Assembly (NCBI RefSeq): GCF_031755915.1
Contig: NC_083384.1
Location: 31,539,001 to 31,603,000, forward strand
Direction: 5' to 3'
DNA from: Ziziphus jujuba
Lineage: Eukaryota > Streptophyta > Magnoliopsida > Rosales > Rhamnaceae
Length of the DNA stretch: 64,000 nucleotides
The notes under the pieces are model-generated. The model saw only the letters and a program-made list of their open reading frames with translations, did no database searches and was not told the DNA's origin. Every line of letters starts with the position of its first letter. The stretch's first letter is position 1. The translations under genes and the position numbers were made by a program. Of this stretch, positions 1 through 12,405 are shown one piece after another.

Positions 1-652
1 GGCTCCAGAGCTTTATGATGAGGAATACAATGAACTTGTAGATATATATTCTTTTGGTATGTGCATTTTAGAAATGGTCACTTGTGAATACCCCTATAGT
101 GAATGCAGAAATCCTGCACAAATATACAAGAAGGTTACCTCTGTAAGTTACTAGTTACCAAGTTTTGAATCTTGCCATCCTCAGTTCTTAATTGTCATTG
201 CAGATTCTAACTAATAATATTACAGGGTATAAAACCATGTTCACTCAACAAAGTGGATGATCCCCAAGTAAAGCAGTTCATAGAGAAGTGTCTAGTTCCA
301 GCTCCTATGAGATTACATGCTGTGGAGCTCTTGAAAGATCCATTCCTTGCAACTGAAAATCTGAAGGAACGTAATGGTGACCCTTCACACAAACTGAATT
401 TTATGCCCAAGTTAGTTAACTCTCATCAGCCTGAATGTCGACCAATGGACATTGACTCTAACTGCAGAAAGCTTTCTGCTGGCTCTAGTAGTAAAAGCGT
501 CAATGAAATTTCTACTCCTTCAAGTCTAGAGCTCCAAAAATTCACTGAAAATAATGAATTCAGGTTACGAGGACAGAAAAATGGGGATAATACTATTTCA
601 TTAACTTTGCGAATTGCCGATTCTGTTGGTAAGTAAATTTGTAATGTGAAGG

Positions 653-709
<57 letters not shown>

Positions 710-1532
710 AACCAAATATATATTATTCCTGTGTTGTGTTTTTTTAACAGGTCGGGTAAGGAATATCCATTTTGCTTTCTATCTGGATTCTGATACGACC
801 ATCTCAATTGCTGGAGAGATGGTTGAGCAACTTGATCTTTCAAATGAAGATGTGACTGTCATAGCTGAGTTGATTGATAACTTGATTATGAAGCTTGTGC
901 CAAGCTGGAAACCTTCTTTTGAAACTACTTCTTCAAATGAAGTAATGAATTCTTGCGGGGATTCTCTTGTATCTCTAAATGATGAATCTTCATTAAAGTG
1001 TTCTTGGAATTCAAGAACAGTTCAGGCTTCTTCTAAAGCCATTGATGTACATCCTTCTGTTCATGCACACTTGGATATTGAAGATCAAGAGAACCATGGT
1101 TCAGTAAGTTCAGATATATCAGCTGAGTTTGGTGTCATCATAGTCACCTCAGATGCTAGTGATGTCAAGGCTAACTCTGATGATTATATTTTGTATGAAT
1201 GTGATAAGGGCTCAGATGGGTACAGTTGTGACTCGGAATTTAAGGGGAAAACTTATGAAGCTGATTTTGGTGAGTCTATCATGATGAGTGAATCCCAAGA
1301 GAAATCTGCCCTTGCATATTTGAATTGTGGTATACCAAAAGAGATTAGCTTGCCTAGTATCTGTTCCTTATCTTTAGCAGCCAAAAATGAGATTGATGAG
1401 CTAAAGCTGGAACTTGATGCAATTGATTTGCAGTATCACCGGTGCTTTTGCGAACTCTTGAGGATGAGGGAAGAAGCAATAGAAAGCGTGAAGAAGAAGT
1501 GGATAACAAGGAAGAAAATAGCTGTTGTTTGA
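1..1532 (+). CDS. WNK-type serine/threonine protein kinase, 3' part (5' end outside window)
   Basis: Three exons are visible: 1-142, 226-628 and 751-1532, joined by GT-AG introns with consistent phase and giving about 441 residues to the TGA at 1530-1532. The window opens at the APE motif of the kinase activation segment ([19 protein letters not shown]), followed by the C-lobe signature [17 protein letters not shown] and the helix ending in ELLKDPFL. This wording is characteristic of plant WNK (with-no-lysine) kinases. The catalytic loop and the displaced lysine lie outside the window. Exon 3 begins with a PF2/OSR1-CCT-like segment (SLTLRI, then [16 protein letters not shown]), the expected C-terminal regulatory module. 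The tail ends in a short basic coiled coil (KKKWITRKK). WNKs act in the cytosol in ion, flowering-time and stress signalling; the exact subfamily member is not determined. Confidence 0.93.
655..702. repeat. (CT)24 microsatellite in WNK intron
   Basis: An uninterrupted CT dinucleotide run fills nearly half of the 122-bp intron between WNK exons 2 and 3. It could serve as a polypyrimidine-rich stretch upstream of the acceptor at 750 and is likely polymorphic in length. Confidence 0.95.
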
Positions 1533-2184
1533 TTACCTTTTTTTTTTTTTTTTTAAAAAAAGAAATACATTTGGCTTTGATGATTGAATTTGCCTTTTCA
1601 ATGGATACAACATTTTCTTGAAATTAATTGATGAAAGTAGTTAGTTTTACAATTGCATAGGTAGTGATATTTGAGCTGACTTTGGTCAAGGGAAACACAA
1701 TTTCTTTACATTGTTGAATGTATTTGGTTTTTCAAGTTGCATAAGCAATGATTTTTAAGCTGTAATTTGTGCTTCCAGTGTGGGCTGGCAATGCATCCTT
1801 AAAATTTCAGCAAAACTTACATTCTCTTGTTATTTTTTGATGCGATTATAATAGTATGCGAACCTTGTTATAATTTATTTTTGCTATAAAATCAGTTTTA
1901 TTTCTGCCTTATTTCCATATGAGCTGCAGGATAACGAGCTTAAGAATACTATTTGAGTGTTTTCCATAGTATGTTCTACTCCAATTAGCCAATCCAACAG
2001 AAGGGCGGATCAGGGTTTATTGCTCTTTGATATCTAGAACTGGACTTTGCCATAGCTGTAAATCACAATTAAGACAGTATTAATCAGCTGTAAGCTTGCA
2101 TAATTCCTTCTCTAATGAAAAGGTAATGTCGGTTTACTGGCAAAATGTATCTTAAAATTTTAACTCTAGTTAGAGAGTTCAAAA
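1533..2184 (+). other. WNK 3' UTR and intergenic sequence
   Basis: No coding signal is seen. The first part follows the stop codon and begins with a T16/A-rich tract, so it probably contains the WNK 3' UTR. The remainder is AT-rich spacer up to the SNW pseudogene. Confidence 0.6.
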
Positions 2185-2885
2185 TATATATATATTTCAT
2201 ACACATTTTATGCATCATCAGCTGCAAAACCAGTGCTCATGCACTTTCTCCTGGTTGAACTCTGCGATAACAAGAACAACCATTTCCTTTCTTCTGTTAG
2301 TTATATACAACCATTTCCTTTCTTCTGTTAGTTATATCTCTCTCTCATTTTCCCATCTTTGGCTTCCGACACTCCTCTCCTTTTCCATGTATTGGTCTCG
2401 CTCCTAACGGACTTTCTCCTGCTGCAACTGCTTCCTCTTCTCTTTCAGGTCAACCCTTTTTCATGTACCCCGTCATACAAGTAGCATCCAATGTACCTTA
2501 TGAGATCCATTTGCTTTCCTCATAAGGTATTGGAACAGCAGCTGAAGTTGCTGCCCCAGTTCTATGTAAAAATGCATAGTTCCTGCTCTTTTCTTTCGCA
2601 AGCATCTCCTGAACTATGGATCTCACAGCACAACAACTTCTTCTCTACAACATAAAAATCCTCAGAAAGCTTCGCAGAATTAACATTGATCTAAACATCT
2701 CAAAAGGCCCTCCCATCTACCCCTAGAAGTTCGTTCAGTGAGTTCTTCTAGTTTGAAATACATGGTGGAATCTTCAGATCCTGCTAGTCTTTTAGAGTCA
2801 CAGCATAACCTCTTTGGTTGCATGAATAACATTTCACTCGCACATTCTTCATTACCTTGTAAACTTCTGTAGGATATTCCTAGAC
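2185..2885 (-). pseudogene. Decayed SNW/SKIP splicing-factor pseudogene
   Basis: Reading the minus strand downward gives, in order, segments that match plant SKIP: VTLKD-stop-QDLKIPPCISN near 2810-2745, a remnant of the VDGR...DV.IN....AKLSE block near 2700-2650, ERKEQEL near 2595, RTGAATSAAVPIPYE near 2560, an EAKD-like block near 2370, FNQEK near 2250, and GFAADDA-stop-NVY near 2210. Several stops replace conserved residues (for example after PCISN and before QDL) and the frame changes repeatedly, so it cannot be expressed as a protein. The VDGR block is present in ordinary plant SKIP but absent from the intact divergent copy at 40635-42026. It therefore probably derives from the canonical gene rather than from that copy. 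The edges are approximate; nothing SKIP-like is recognised above about 2885. Confidence 0.85.
2276..2337. repeat. 31-bp perfect tandem duplication
   Basis: Positions 2276-2306 and 2307-2337 are identical 31-bp units (both contain ATTTCCTTTCTTCTG). The duplication lies inside the SNW pseudogene and is one of the lesions that disrupts it. Confidence 0.95.
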
Positions 2886-3603
2886 TAACCTTCCGAATGG
2901 AACAAAGTTGATTTCTCAAGTTACTCAGCACAACACTTACCGCACTGTCAGTAGCTAGTGACACACTTAGCAACAGAATGGGATATTCAGCATGTTTCAA
3001 CTATAGTTTACTACAAATTCATACGCAGCTAACTTCTTAGTCGTTTTAATAGTAAAATCTTCTAGAATCTGCTGTGTTGCCAATTATGCACAATTTTACA
3101 TGTATTGCAGCTCTGCTGCTTGGCTAATGACATGATCATTGAACATTCGATTTGGATAATCACATTTATCATGAGACAAGTCCTTAGCATTTTAAAGTAA
3201 ATCCACCTTGTACAGAGGCACAAACTAAAGAGAATTGCCATGGTTATGGATTTGATCATTGAGTACAACAGTCATAAGTACCTGATTACCCTACTCAGTT
3301 GCAAGCACATTCTTATAAGCAAAACAGTTTCAGGGTCTATATTTGCACAAAGAGGTTTGAAGTTCCAATCACGCTTTGAACAAAAACTTAATGTAAGAAA
3401 TTCACAATTTTATTAACAGAACAGAACAAACAATCCCAAATATGATATCAACACAAAATACACAAGAAGAATGCACAATGAGAAACAATAAAATTTTGGA
3501 TATTTTCAATTGATGAAATTTTCTGGACAAGAGATGAACTCATTGAAGCATCCTTACACTTTCACTGACAACTGGATAGATAAACTAGGAACCTCCATTT
3601 GTG
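2886..3603. other. Intergenic spacer and Yippee 3' UTR
   Basis: No gene is recognised. The part nearest 3603 probably holds the 3' UTR of the minus-strand Yippee gene. The centre is unremarkable AT-rich sequence. Confidence 0.5.
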
Positions 3604-4330
3604 CTACCAGTCTTCCTTGACTATTTTTGACTTCTCAAGTATGAACTTCCCTTCCTTGTACTTCTGCGTTTCCTCATAGGCTCGTTCATACTTCCAACCA
3701 AGAACTTCATGGCAGTCAGAACAGTAGACATCAGCAACAGTGTGGAGACCAGTCATGAGGTGCCTGTCCTCTTTCGGCCCCACCATAACGTTCATTGCAT
3801 GAGAGAAAAGAAAGGCTCTGCCATTTCTTCCCTACAGATTCAAGTAAACAATAAAATCACTATCAAATAAAGGATCTTGTAATAATGCTTTCAAGTCTGG
3901 TCATTAATATTCGCCAAAGCAAGATCATCCAAAATGCACAATAATCAAATAAATATGGCTCAATTCGGTCTCAACACCAACAGCATATTAATCAATACAA
4001 ATACATTACAAATTATAAAGTGCAGCATTATTTAACATTTCATTCCTCCTTTCCAATGTTAAGTGGTCAGAAATTCTCACTTCTCTTCATTACTAAATGA
4101 CAGATTCCTCTTATATTCTTGTAGTTTATAGTCTAAACATTGAGCTCCGCATGATATCCTAATAATCAAATTTTTACAGCATAATTCATCACAAAAGCTT
4201 TACTCAAAAGGAAAATCATCATCAAGTTCCACACCTGAAAAGCTTTAGAGATGACATCGTCGTGAAGGGCGACATGGTTCCGGCAATTACAGCAACTGTA
4301 CAATCTCGGCCCAATTACCAAATCCGCCAT
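3604..4330 (-). CDS. Yippee-like zinc-binding protein
   Basis: There are two coding exons on the minus strand: 4330-4235 (32 codons) and 3831-3604 (75 codons plus stop), totalling 107 aa, the usual Yippee size. The start is the ATG at 4330 giving [13 protein letters not shown]. The protein shows the family's two zinc-coordinating CxxC pairs (CCNC near residue 12 and CSDC near residue 69), the HVALHDD block, GRNGRAFLF at the exon junction, and [10 protein letters not shown]. Yippee proteins form a single Mis18/cereblon-like beta fold; their plant function is poorly defined. The splice donor is CAG|GTGTGG and the acceptor TAG|GGAAG, both phase 0. Confidence in the family is high. Confidence 0.95.
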
Positions 4331-5128
4331 CGATGAATATCCAAAATCGAGACCCTTTTGCAAAAAACTAATTCAATATTTGCCAGAATTGAGAAAATAG
4401 AAAAGTAATACAACTTATATTCAAGAGTAGGATCAATAAGAAGCTCACCTTCTTCACCAACAGACTGCAAAGAAAAGATATTGACAATCAACTATCTTAT
4501 ATCCAATATCTGTTGGGGAACTAGGCAGCGATAACGTGAAGGATCAGACTATGCAAGCACTAAGATTGTCGGTTAGACTAATAATGCCAGCAAATTAAGA
4601 CTAATTACAATGAAACAGATATATTAAAGGCAAACTGAAAAGGACATTATTGCTATCCAAAAAAAAAAAAAAATGTGGCGATGAACCAGAAACATCCTAA
4701 TGGAAGAAGACTCAGAAAAATATCAGAGACAACAAAATAAGCAAAATCAAGTAATTGAAAACGGTTTTACCCAAGGAAACACTTGATGATCCAGCTGTCA
4801 AATTCAACATTAGCAAACACTATCAAAATCCCATATTTAGAAACCCAAAAAAATAATAATAATAATAATAAAAAAGATGAAATTTTTTCTCCATAATTGT
4901 GAATTATACAGTGAACCGACATCTGCCCAGATCAGTAATTGCAGAAAATGTAATTTATCTCAACAATTTACCAAGAATTGAACACAAGCACATAGATATA
5001 GATGCATATATATATATATATATATTTTTTTTTTTTTTGGTAAATATATATATGTATTTTAGATGAATAAATATATATATATACCTGGAGAGTGCGGCAT
5101 GGTGGGTTCATAAAGAAGAAGGCTTCGA

Positions 5129-5167
<39 letters not shown>

Positions 5168-5280
5168 GTAGGGTTGTATGAAGTGGACCAAGAGGGTTTA
5201 AGTTTGTGTCGGAGTTTGATGGTTTTTTTTTTTTTTTTTTTTTTCTGCAATGAATGGGAAAAAGATGACGACAAGTTGCC
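4331..5280 (-). other. Probable spliced 5' leader and promoter of the Yippee gene
   Basis: No coding sequence is seen. On the minus strand a good donor (CAG|GTATAT) lies with its GT at 5084-5083, downstream of a GA/CT-rich leader. A small candidate leader exon with donor GAAG|GTGAGC lies near 4448-4466. Leader splicing is an inference from splice-site quality. The spacer also holds (TA)n and poly-A/T tracts. Confidence 0.45.
5133..5165. repeat. (GA)n microsatellite in Yippee leader
   Basis: A continuous GA run on +, hence CT on the Yippee sense strand. It lies in the probable 5' UTR, where CT-rich leaders are common in plant genes. A second (GA)n run sits at about 5562-5586. Confidence 0.9.
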
Positions 5281-6775
5281 TTGAAGGTGTCAGGAAAATT
5301 GACATCACATGGCTGCTTAAATTACAAAGTTTACCATTTTTTTCATCTTTCTTTTAAAAAAAAAAAAATTTCTTTCATATATTATATTTTAATATAAAAG
5401 AAATAAAAAAGATTTCTTTTATTTTTGTTAAAAAAAAAAAGTAGTACTAAACGGCGGAATGCAAAGCTGCCAAAATAGAAGTCGGTCAAAAGGAAGAAGA
5501 AGGAAGTGAAGCCCACCACTATCTTCAGGACACAGTCACATATAGATAGATAAGAGTCATTGAGAGAGAGAGAGAGAGAGAGAGAGCCCTAAATTACAGA
5601 GAAAGCTTCTTTTGCATATTACGTGGTTTTCCCTGTCATCTTCCGCACATGTCATGAGCTTCCAATATCAAATTTATCCAAAAATCAAAATACAATTTAT
5701 TGAATTCTGATTCGGATACACCTCCTCCTTCACTTCAATTTTATTTGTTTTTGCCCCACAAAATCCAAATTCATGTATTTTGAGAAACATTTTCATTGTG
5801 ATTTTTATGATAATTTAAATATTTTTTTTAGTAAATGAATCTTCTTAAATAATATAATAATATACATGTACAATCAGTTTTTTTTATCGCAACACAGTGT
5901 ATAAAATAAAGATATAATATAAATTAGTTAGGATATATTGCTTGTTTATATTCCATTCAAACTTATTTGCATTGTATTCTATTGAATCATGAGGATATTG
6001 GTATATATATTACAATAAGTAGTTAAGTGTATTTAAGTCCTCAGACAAAACAAAAAAAAAGAAAAAAAAAAGGATAAATTTATTTTTTTGATTATTTTAT
6101 GTTTTTTAATTTTATTTCATATTTCAAGGCCACAATACTATGAATATCCAAAATAAAAATGCTGCTTTTTTGTTGTTAGTCAATGACGTCCACAGCCCAA
6201 ATTCCAGCAATTTTGGGCTGAATATATAAAGTGGGCTTTTTTTTATGTGACCGAGCCAACAGATCATGGGGGTCCATGGATATCATTGCTGTTGTCCTGT
6301 TGCCTTTTTCTCAGGTCGCATTCGGTCAGCTTTTATAAAATTAAATATTAATACATAATTGCTTTTTTTTTTTTTTTCTTTTTTGTTTTTTTTCTGCTAT
6401 AACATATAATTGATTTGGCATTGATGATTATATTTATGTCCCCATAAGAAGAAAGGCAGTTGGCCCCTAAAAGCTTTGTCGCTTGCATATTATTATTATT
6501 ATTGTTTTTCTTACTTTAGGTAGCAATCCTAATACACCCACCAATCAACTTTAGATTTTTCTTTTCTTTTTTTCTTTTTTTTGGCCATAAATCAACTTTA
6601 GATTTTTAGTTATTAAAGATCATAAATAGACGTTAAAGGGATTTGGTAATTTACATGCTTTCATGTTTGTGAATTGACTTTTAAAAAAAAAAATAAATAG
6701 GCGGGAATATTCTATAGAAAAATTTTCAGTCATCACCATTCGAAACTTATGTAAAGCACCTGAAGTATTTTTTTT

Positions 6776-6806
<31 letters not shown>

Positions 6807-7143
6807 ATCGGGGACCTAATTGGTAAATTTACAAATAATACATGTATAATATGTGTACGTACATATTTAAAAAAAAATATCAATTTTAAATGTATGGAAA
6901 AATACATTTTTTTTGAAAGGAAAAATTTTAAATGCATTAGATATATTGTTGTGTTTATATAAGTGACAAAATACATATTTTTGGGAAAAAAAATTATTTA
7001 TTTTTTCTCTTTTACAGAAGCATTAAAAAAATGTGTATGAAAATGATTTTTTAATTTGATTCTTTTATTCTTTTAACTATTTTTTTTAATGTTTTTAGTA
7101 TATTGCATTATTATTATGTTACTGATAGTTATATTTTTATTAT
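5281..7143. other. AT-rich intergenic spacer
   Basis: No gene is recognised. It contains many homopolymer A/T tracts, a (GA)n run near 5562-5586 and a long T run followed by 20 G residues (about 6766-6805). The reading frames present have composition unlike protein. Confidence 0.6.
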
Positions 7144-7452
7144 TGTTAAGGAAATAAGTAGGAAATTAATGCCAATAATCAAGCTACAAATTCAAGAAAG
7201 AAAGGAGGAGTAAATACCTGCTATCATAGAGTTATCAGTGTAAGTTTCCAAGAATAGCAGAGTCAATTAATACAATTTTATATGGTCATTCCTATAATTT
7301 TTTCTATGATTAAATTTATTTATCTTTTGTCAAACTCTATAAATATAGCATATGAACTTGTACTGAATATATTGAGAATCTTAAATCAACGATAGAAGTG
7401 TTCGCATTTCTCATTCTTGTCTCTTCTATTTTCCTATTCTAAAACTTCTTTA
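7144..7452 (+). repeat. Left LTR of the Copia-type element
   Basis: 309 bp, starting TGTTAAGG and ending TTTA where the right copy ends TTCA, so the terminal CA has mutated. Shared blocks with the right LTR include AATGCCAATAATCAAGC, GGAGGAGTAAAT and ATGAACTTGTACT. Confidence 0.88.
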
Positions 7453-8231
7453 TGGTACCGAAGCTGGTTCAATCCATTGCTTTAGCTTTGATTAGTTTCT
7501 TTATAAAATAATCTTATTTTTGCACAATTTTTTATTAATTTGGTTATATATATATATATATTTTTTTTTTTATGCTTATTTGTTTGTTTTAGTACATTGT
7601 TGCTCTTAAGTATTTTGATAAGTTTCTAGATGATTTACGACCTCTATTGATCCTCTATATGATCATTGATCATAAAAACTAATGCTATATATATATATAT
7701 ATATAGCAAGATACATTATGAAAACTTAGTAACTAAGATCAAATAAGGATGCCCCACAATGTTGTCTATTTTATTTCATTCTTTTGAGATGTGGTTTGTC
7801 TTATTTGAGAACAGTGCTTAGTTCTTGCTATCTTATTGGTAATTAAAAAAGAAAGAAAGAAGGAAGAATTATAAAAGAAGACAGTCATCCACTAAAAAAA
7901 AAGAAAGAAAGAAAAATTGTGGCCATGTGTTTTTGTTCAAGCCACAAAAAAAAAAAAAAAAGTAATTATTAACTCGAAATACGTTTCAAGAATGTTATTT
8001 TAATCCTAAAAATCATCAAGAATTTATAACCTATACCAGTGTGCTAATTGATTTTTGTTGGATTTTCTACAAGGTTGCAAATTCTAACTCCTTAAAAGAG
8101 AGTTTTAGACGCCGAACAAAAAAAAGCAAGCAATTTGGCAAAATATGTTTATGATGACTATGTATTTCCTTTATTTCTTTCTCAAAAGCAAGTTGGGTGT
8201 TCCTTTCATTTCCACTCCAGTTGAGGGGGCA

Positions 8232-8531
8232 TGTTAAGGGAAACAAATCAAAAGATTAATGCCAATAATCAAGCTACAAAGTCAAGCAAAAAAGGAGGAG
8301 TAAATGCCTACTATCATAAAGGTAGCACTGTAACTTTTTAAGAATAATAGAGTCAACTAATACAATTTTTATATAGTTGTTTCTAGAATTAGATTTATTT
8401 AGCTTTTATCAAGCTCTAAAAATAGAGCGAATGAACTTGTACTAAATCCATTGAGAACCTCAGATCAATAATAAAAGTATTTGCATTTCTCATTCTTATC
8501 TTTTCTATTTTCTTATTCAAAAACTTCTTCA
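8232..8531 (+). repeat. Right LTR of the Copia-type element
   Basis: 300 bp, starting TGTTAAGG and ending TTCA. It aligns along its whole length to 7144-7452 with scattered substitutions and small indels. Confidence 0.88.
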
Positions 8532-10402
8532 ATCGCATATATATATATATATAAAACTAATTTTGATATGTAATTTATACTCATATTTTATGTCCCATAT
8601 TTTTAAATTTAAAACGTATTATACATGTACATATTGAATTTATAATTTTTTTTCTATATTTTTAAATAAATAAAAATGATTTATGCATATTCATATTATT
8701 TACGTAGTTTTGTTTTCCTGGCATTCAACTAACAATAATTATGGATAAAATATTATGAATTTTTGGTTAAGAAAATAGTGATTTTGTTATATGTCCCATA
8801 AGGACAGGCTGAAAAGTGTTTGTGTGTGAAATGTAGAAAAGTTTACAAATGGATGACATTTAATGCAGTGTTGCCTTGAGGTAAATTTTCTGATAATTTT
8901 GTACATATGCATGGATTCGAATTTGATATGCATACCTGCCCAAGTACATGGGAAACCCTAGGTTCATACGGAAGACAAACCTGGCAATGGGGTATGCAAC
9001 GTGGCTCCAACTCATCCGCTACCAAAATATTGGAATATGGAGGGCAAGTGGGTGAACCTCTTTGAAATTCTTTTTTTAAGGATTTCTAAACTAGTTTTTT
9101 TCTTCTTCTTCCTTTTTTTTTTTTTTTTTTGGGTGATATATAGCTTAGTTTTGGTGATCATTTTCGGAAGTTAGTTATTTTGTAACTAACATAGTTTATC
9201 TTTTAATCAACATTTCTGATATTCTAATTTTTTAAATAAATGTACTTCATCTTGTTTATTGTATTTGAGAATGAAATAATCTTTTAACTAGTTTTACAAT
9301 CAAAAAGAAAACCTTTGTACCTTAAACAAGCAGCAATAATGCTAATTCTAGATTTTAATTACCAAACAGACAAAAGCAAAATGATTAAAAAAAAATGTCA
9401 CAATTGAATTATAAAAAGACAGAATCGATCTAGGAGTACTAAAGTAGTAAAATAATAGATTCAACAAGGTAAAGGGACATGTATGTTTGAATGTGATTGG
9501 ACCCTACTACAAGAAAAACTTAAGAAAAACTTTTACATGCAAATATTATATGGATGATATGATGTAACAAATCACTCATTTGTTAAATATGTAAAAATAT
9601 TTTATATAAAACTCATATACTTTCAGTTATTGTGTATAACATTGTGCATGAACAAGATTATATAAGTCATAGAATTTATATTGCACATGATAATTGAAAA
9701 TAACATAACTAACCTAACATAACAGTTAAATATAATATTTTCTTCTAAAAAAAAGAATAAAAAATTATATAAATATACATTTTAATCTTTTAAAATTATC
9801 TCTCAATTTATGACGAGAAATATATTAAGAATTTAAAATTTTTACATTCTCAATTAGATTTTTAATTTTATATTTATTAAATTAAAATATCATCTACACT
9901 ATATTTTTCATGTATTGTCCACTACAAACTGAAAGATAATTTTTGCAAGAATGGTTCTTTAAAAAAAAAGAAAAAAAAATTCGGAAAAAAAAAAAGAAAA
10001 AGAGCAAATTAACTTTGAAGATCTTGTCGCCAAAAGGCTAGAGTTAAAACACAGTAGAGGAAGACAGAGGTAAAATTGAAATTGAACGGTAAATGGCAAT
10101 CGTACTCACCACCTTTAATTTTTCCTCCATCCCAATTTCAGCAGCAACACTACTCCACCTAATAATTTTGTCAACAATTAATATCCCCTACATCCAACCA
10201 AATTTTTTAAGATCTAATTTTACCTATCATTCCACAACGAAGCCTTCCCTATCTACCCACATTCTAATTCTAAGTAATTCCCCGGCGTATATGTATATAT
10301 ACATATATATACTCCATGCAAAACTAATATATCTTGTTGCCATATTTATCTTTTAAATTCAAACCCCACCAAAAATTAATTTAGTGGGAGCTTATTACTC
10401 CA
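8532..10402. other. AT-rich spacer and upstream region of OPT gene A
   Basis: No gene is recognised. A less AT-rich patch at about 8800-9060 has no recognisable coding content. The last few hundred bases before 10403 include TATA-like runs (about 10290-10312) and should hold the promoter and 5' UTR of OPT gene A, but no specific element can be assigned. Confidence 0.5.
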
Positions 10403-12374
10403 ATGGAAGAATCCACTCATGAAATCACATCCCCTCTATGTAATGAAGCCTCTTACTATATACTTTTGAAGAAACTTGATCAAAATATGTTCTGTTTTTT
10501 CTCTGTTTTATGCATATAAACACACATGATATATAAATGTCCTTTTTAATTTTTTGATTAATTTCTGTGTTGTTGTGGGTAATAATTCAGTATCCAAGGA
10601 TGATGCGAGAGGTAGAGACATCAGCAGCAAACCATCTTCATCTTCATCACAGGAAGCCAAGCTATTATCAAAATCTAATAAACCAGAGGTTGAGGAGGTT
10701 GACCCGGAAGAGAACTCGCCGGTGGAACAAGTAGCTCTGACGGTACCAACCACAGACGATCCCACCCTCCCTGTCTTAACGTTCCGAATGTGGGTTCTAG
10801 GTATCTTATCGTGCGTCCTCCTCTCGTTCCTGAACCAGTTCTTCTGGTACCGCAAAGAGCCGCTCTCCATCACATCCATCTCGGCCCAGATAGCCGTGGT
10901 TCCACTGGGGCAGCTTATGGCTTCCAAGATCACAAACAGAGCCTTCTTCAAAGGGACAAGGTGGGAATTCTGTTTAAACCCAGGTCCATTCAACGTCAAA
11001 GAGCACGTGCTCATCACCATTTTTGCCAACTCCGGAGCAGGGACGGTGTATGCCATTCATATTGTGACGGTGGTTAAGGTTTTTTATAAGCAACATCTCA
11101 CCTTTTTTGTCTCCTTCCTTGTTGTTATTACAACTCAGGTAATCAATTGCTGCTTTATTTCTTTTTCTTTTTCTTTTATGTTTTTAATTTCTATCAAATA
11201 CTTTTCGTTAATTAAAGAATTAAGGACATGTTATTGATGGATGGGGCTCGATTTGTTTTAATGTAGGTTTTGGGCTTTGGATGGGCAGGGATTTTCCGAA
11301 GGTACTTGGTCGAACCGGCGGCGATGTGGTGGCCGGCAAATTTGGTTCAGGTTTCATTGTTCAGGTAATTAATGTGTTTGACTGGTTGGTACGATAATGC
11401 GTATAAGAAAATAATTGATGCTAAAAATGCTAGGTGAGTTGAGGTTTGGTGGTTGTGTATGAAAGTTAAAGAGAGGTACGGTTTTCCATAGCTTTAGGTC
11501 ATTGCAATAATATTGTTATCGATATGACACGTTCTAATATTTATTGGCTCATAGGAAAAATACAAACTATGATTCATGTTCTTTTTTGGACTAATGCCTC
11601 ATGGGTTTGTTTTTTTGGGCCAAACTTTATAAATAATAACGCAACCTTAAATACAACTGTTCCGCTTTTTTTTTTTGAATGTAAAAGACTGATTTAAAAA
11701 AATTAGTTAGAGCTACTAGTGAGAAAAAACGAAAAATTTTAGTAAGTTATAGTTTTAAAATATTGCAATTTAGATCTTGGTTTTAAACCCTTTCTATTGA
11801 GTCATTTATTTTTGATTTAGTGCACATCGAGTCTCTTAGTTATGGTTTTTTTAATCATTAATGCAATTATGGAGTATGAGGTGCGAATTTTACAAATTGA
11901 ATTGAATGTTTTATACTTTATTTAGTTATGTGAAGCATCTTAAACATAATATTTTGTTGGTTGTTATTGAAGAATTTGATGATAATTGAATCAACGTCTA
12001 TTAAATAAAAAATAGAGAGCTTAATTTGGTGTATTTTAAAATTAAGGTTCAAATTGCTACGTTTTGAAACTAAATGATATCTAACTGTATTTAACCTTTT
12101 GTGAAACTTATAAGGAATTATTATGAATAAAAAAAATTAAGACTAAATTTGCGAAGTTATAAAGCCTTATAAGTCAATGGTGGATTGGAAAAAATAAAAT
12201 AAATAAATAAATTATTCATTGGTGCAAACAGCTCATAATATAATCCCAACGAAGCTTTCAACGTGCGTACTAATTAATGTCTTTGTATATTTATTAACAT
12301 GCCTAGACTGTAATAGTAAAATTTAATAATTGTTGGAATGTCAACTAGAATGGTATAATTTAAGTAATAAAATT

Positions 12375-12405
<31 letters not shown>

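Larger units (their letters stand above)
7144..8531 (+). mobile_element. Short non-autonomous Copia-type LTR retrotransposon (TRIM-like)
   Basis: Two similar direct repeats of about 300 bp (7144-7452 and 8232-8531) both begin TGTTAAGG and flank a 779-bp interior. Immediately after the left repeat is TGGTACCGAAGC (7453-7464), a variant of the methionine-initiator-tRNA primer-binding site usual in plant Copia elements (TGGTATCAGAGC). Immediately before the right repeat is GTTGAGGGGGCA, a polypurine tract in the wording typical of plant Copia elements. The interior has no gag, protease, integrase or reverse transcriptase frame, so the element is an internally deleted or non-autonomous derivative. 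The 5-bp flanks (ATTAT and ATCGC) do not match. The two repeats differ at many sites, so the insertion is old. Confidence 0.88.

Noticed and set aside
426..843. Minus-strand open frames with long Arg-Glu repeats
   Set aside because: They are translations of the (CT)24 microsatellite and the WNK exons read backwards.
8843..9025. 60-codon minus-strand frame in the spacer
   Set aside because: No motif, non-ATG context and isolated; composition alone does not support a gene.
10093..10356. 87-codon open frame upstream of OPT A
   Set aside because: Low-complexity, ends in translated TATA repeats, and lies where promoter or leader is expected.
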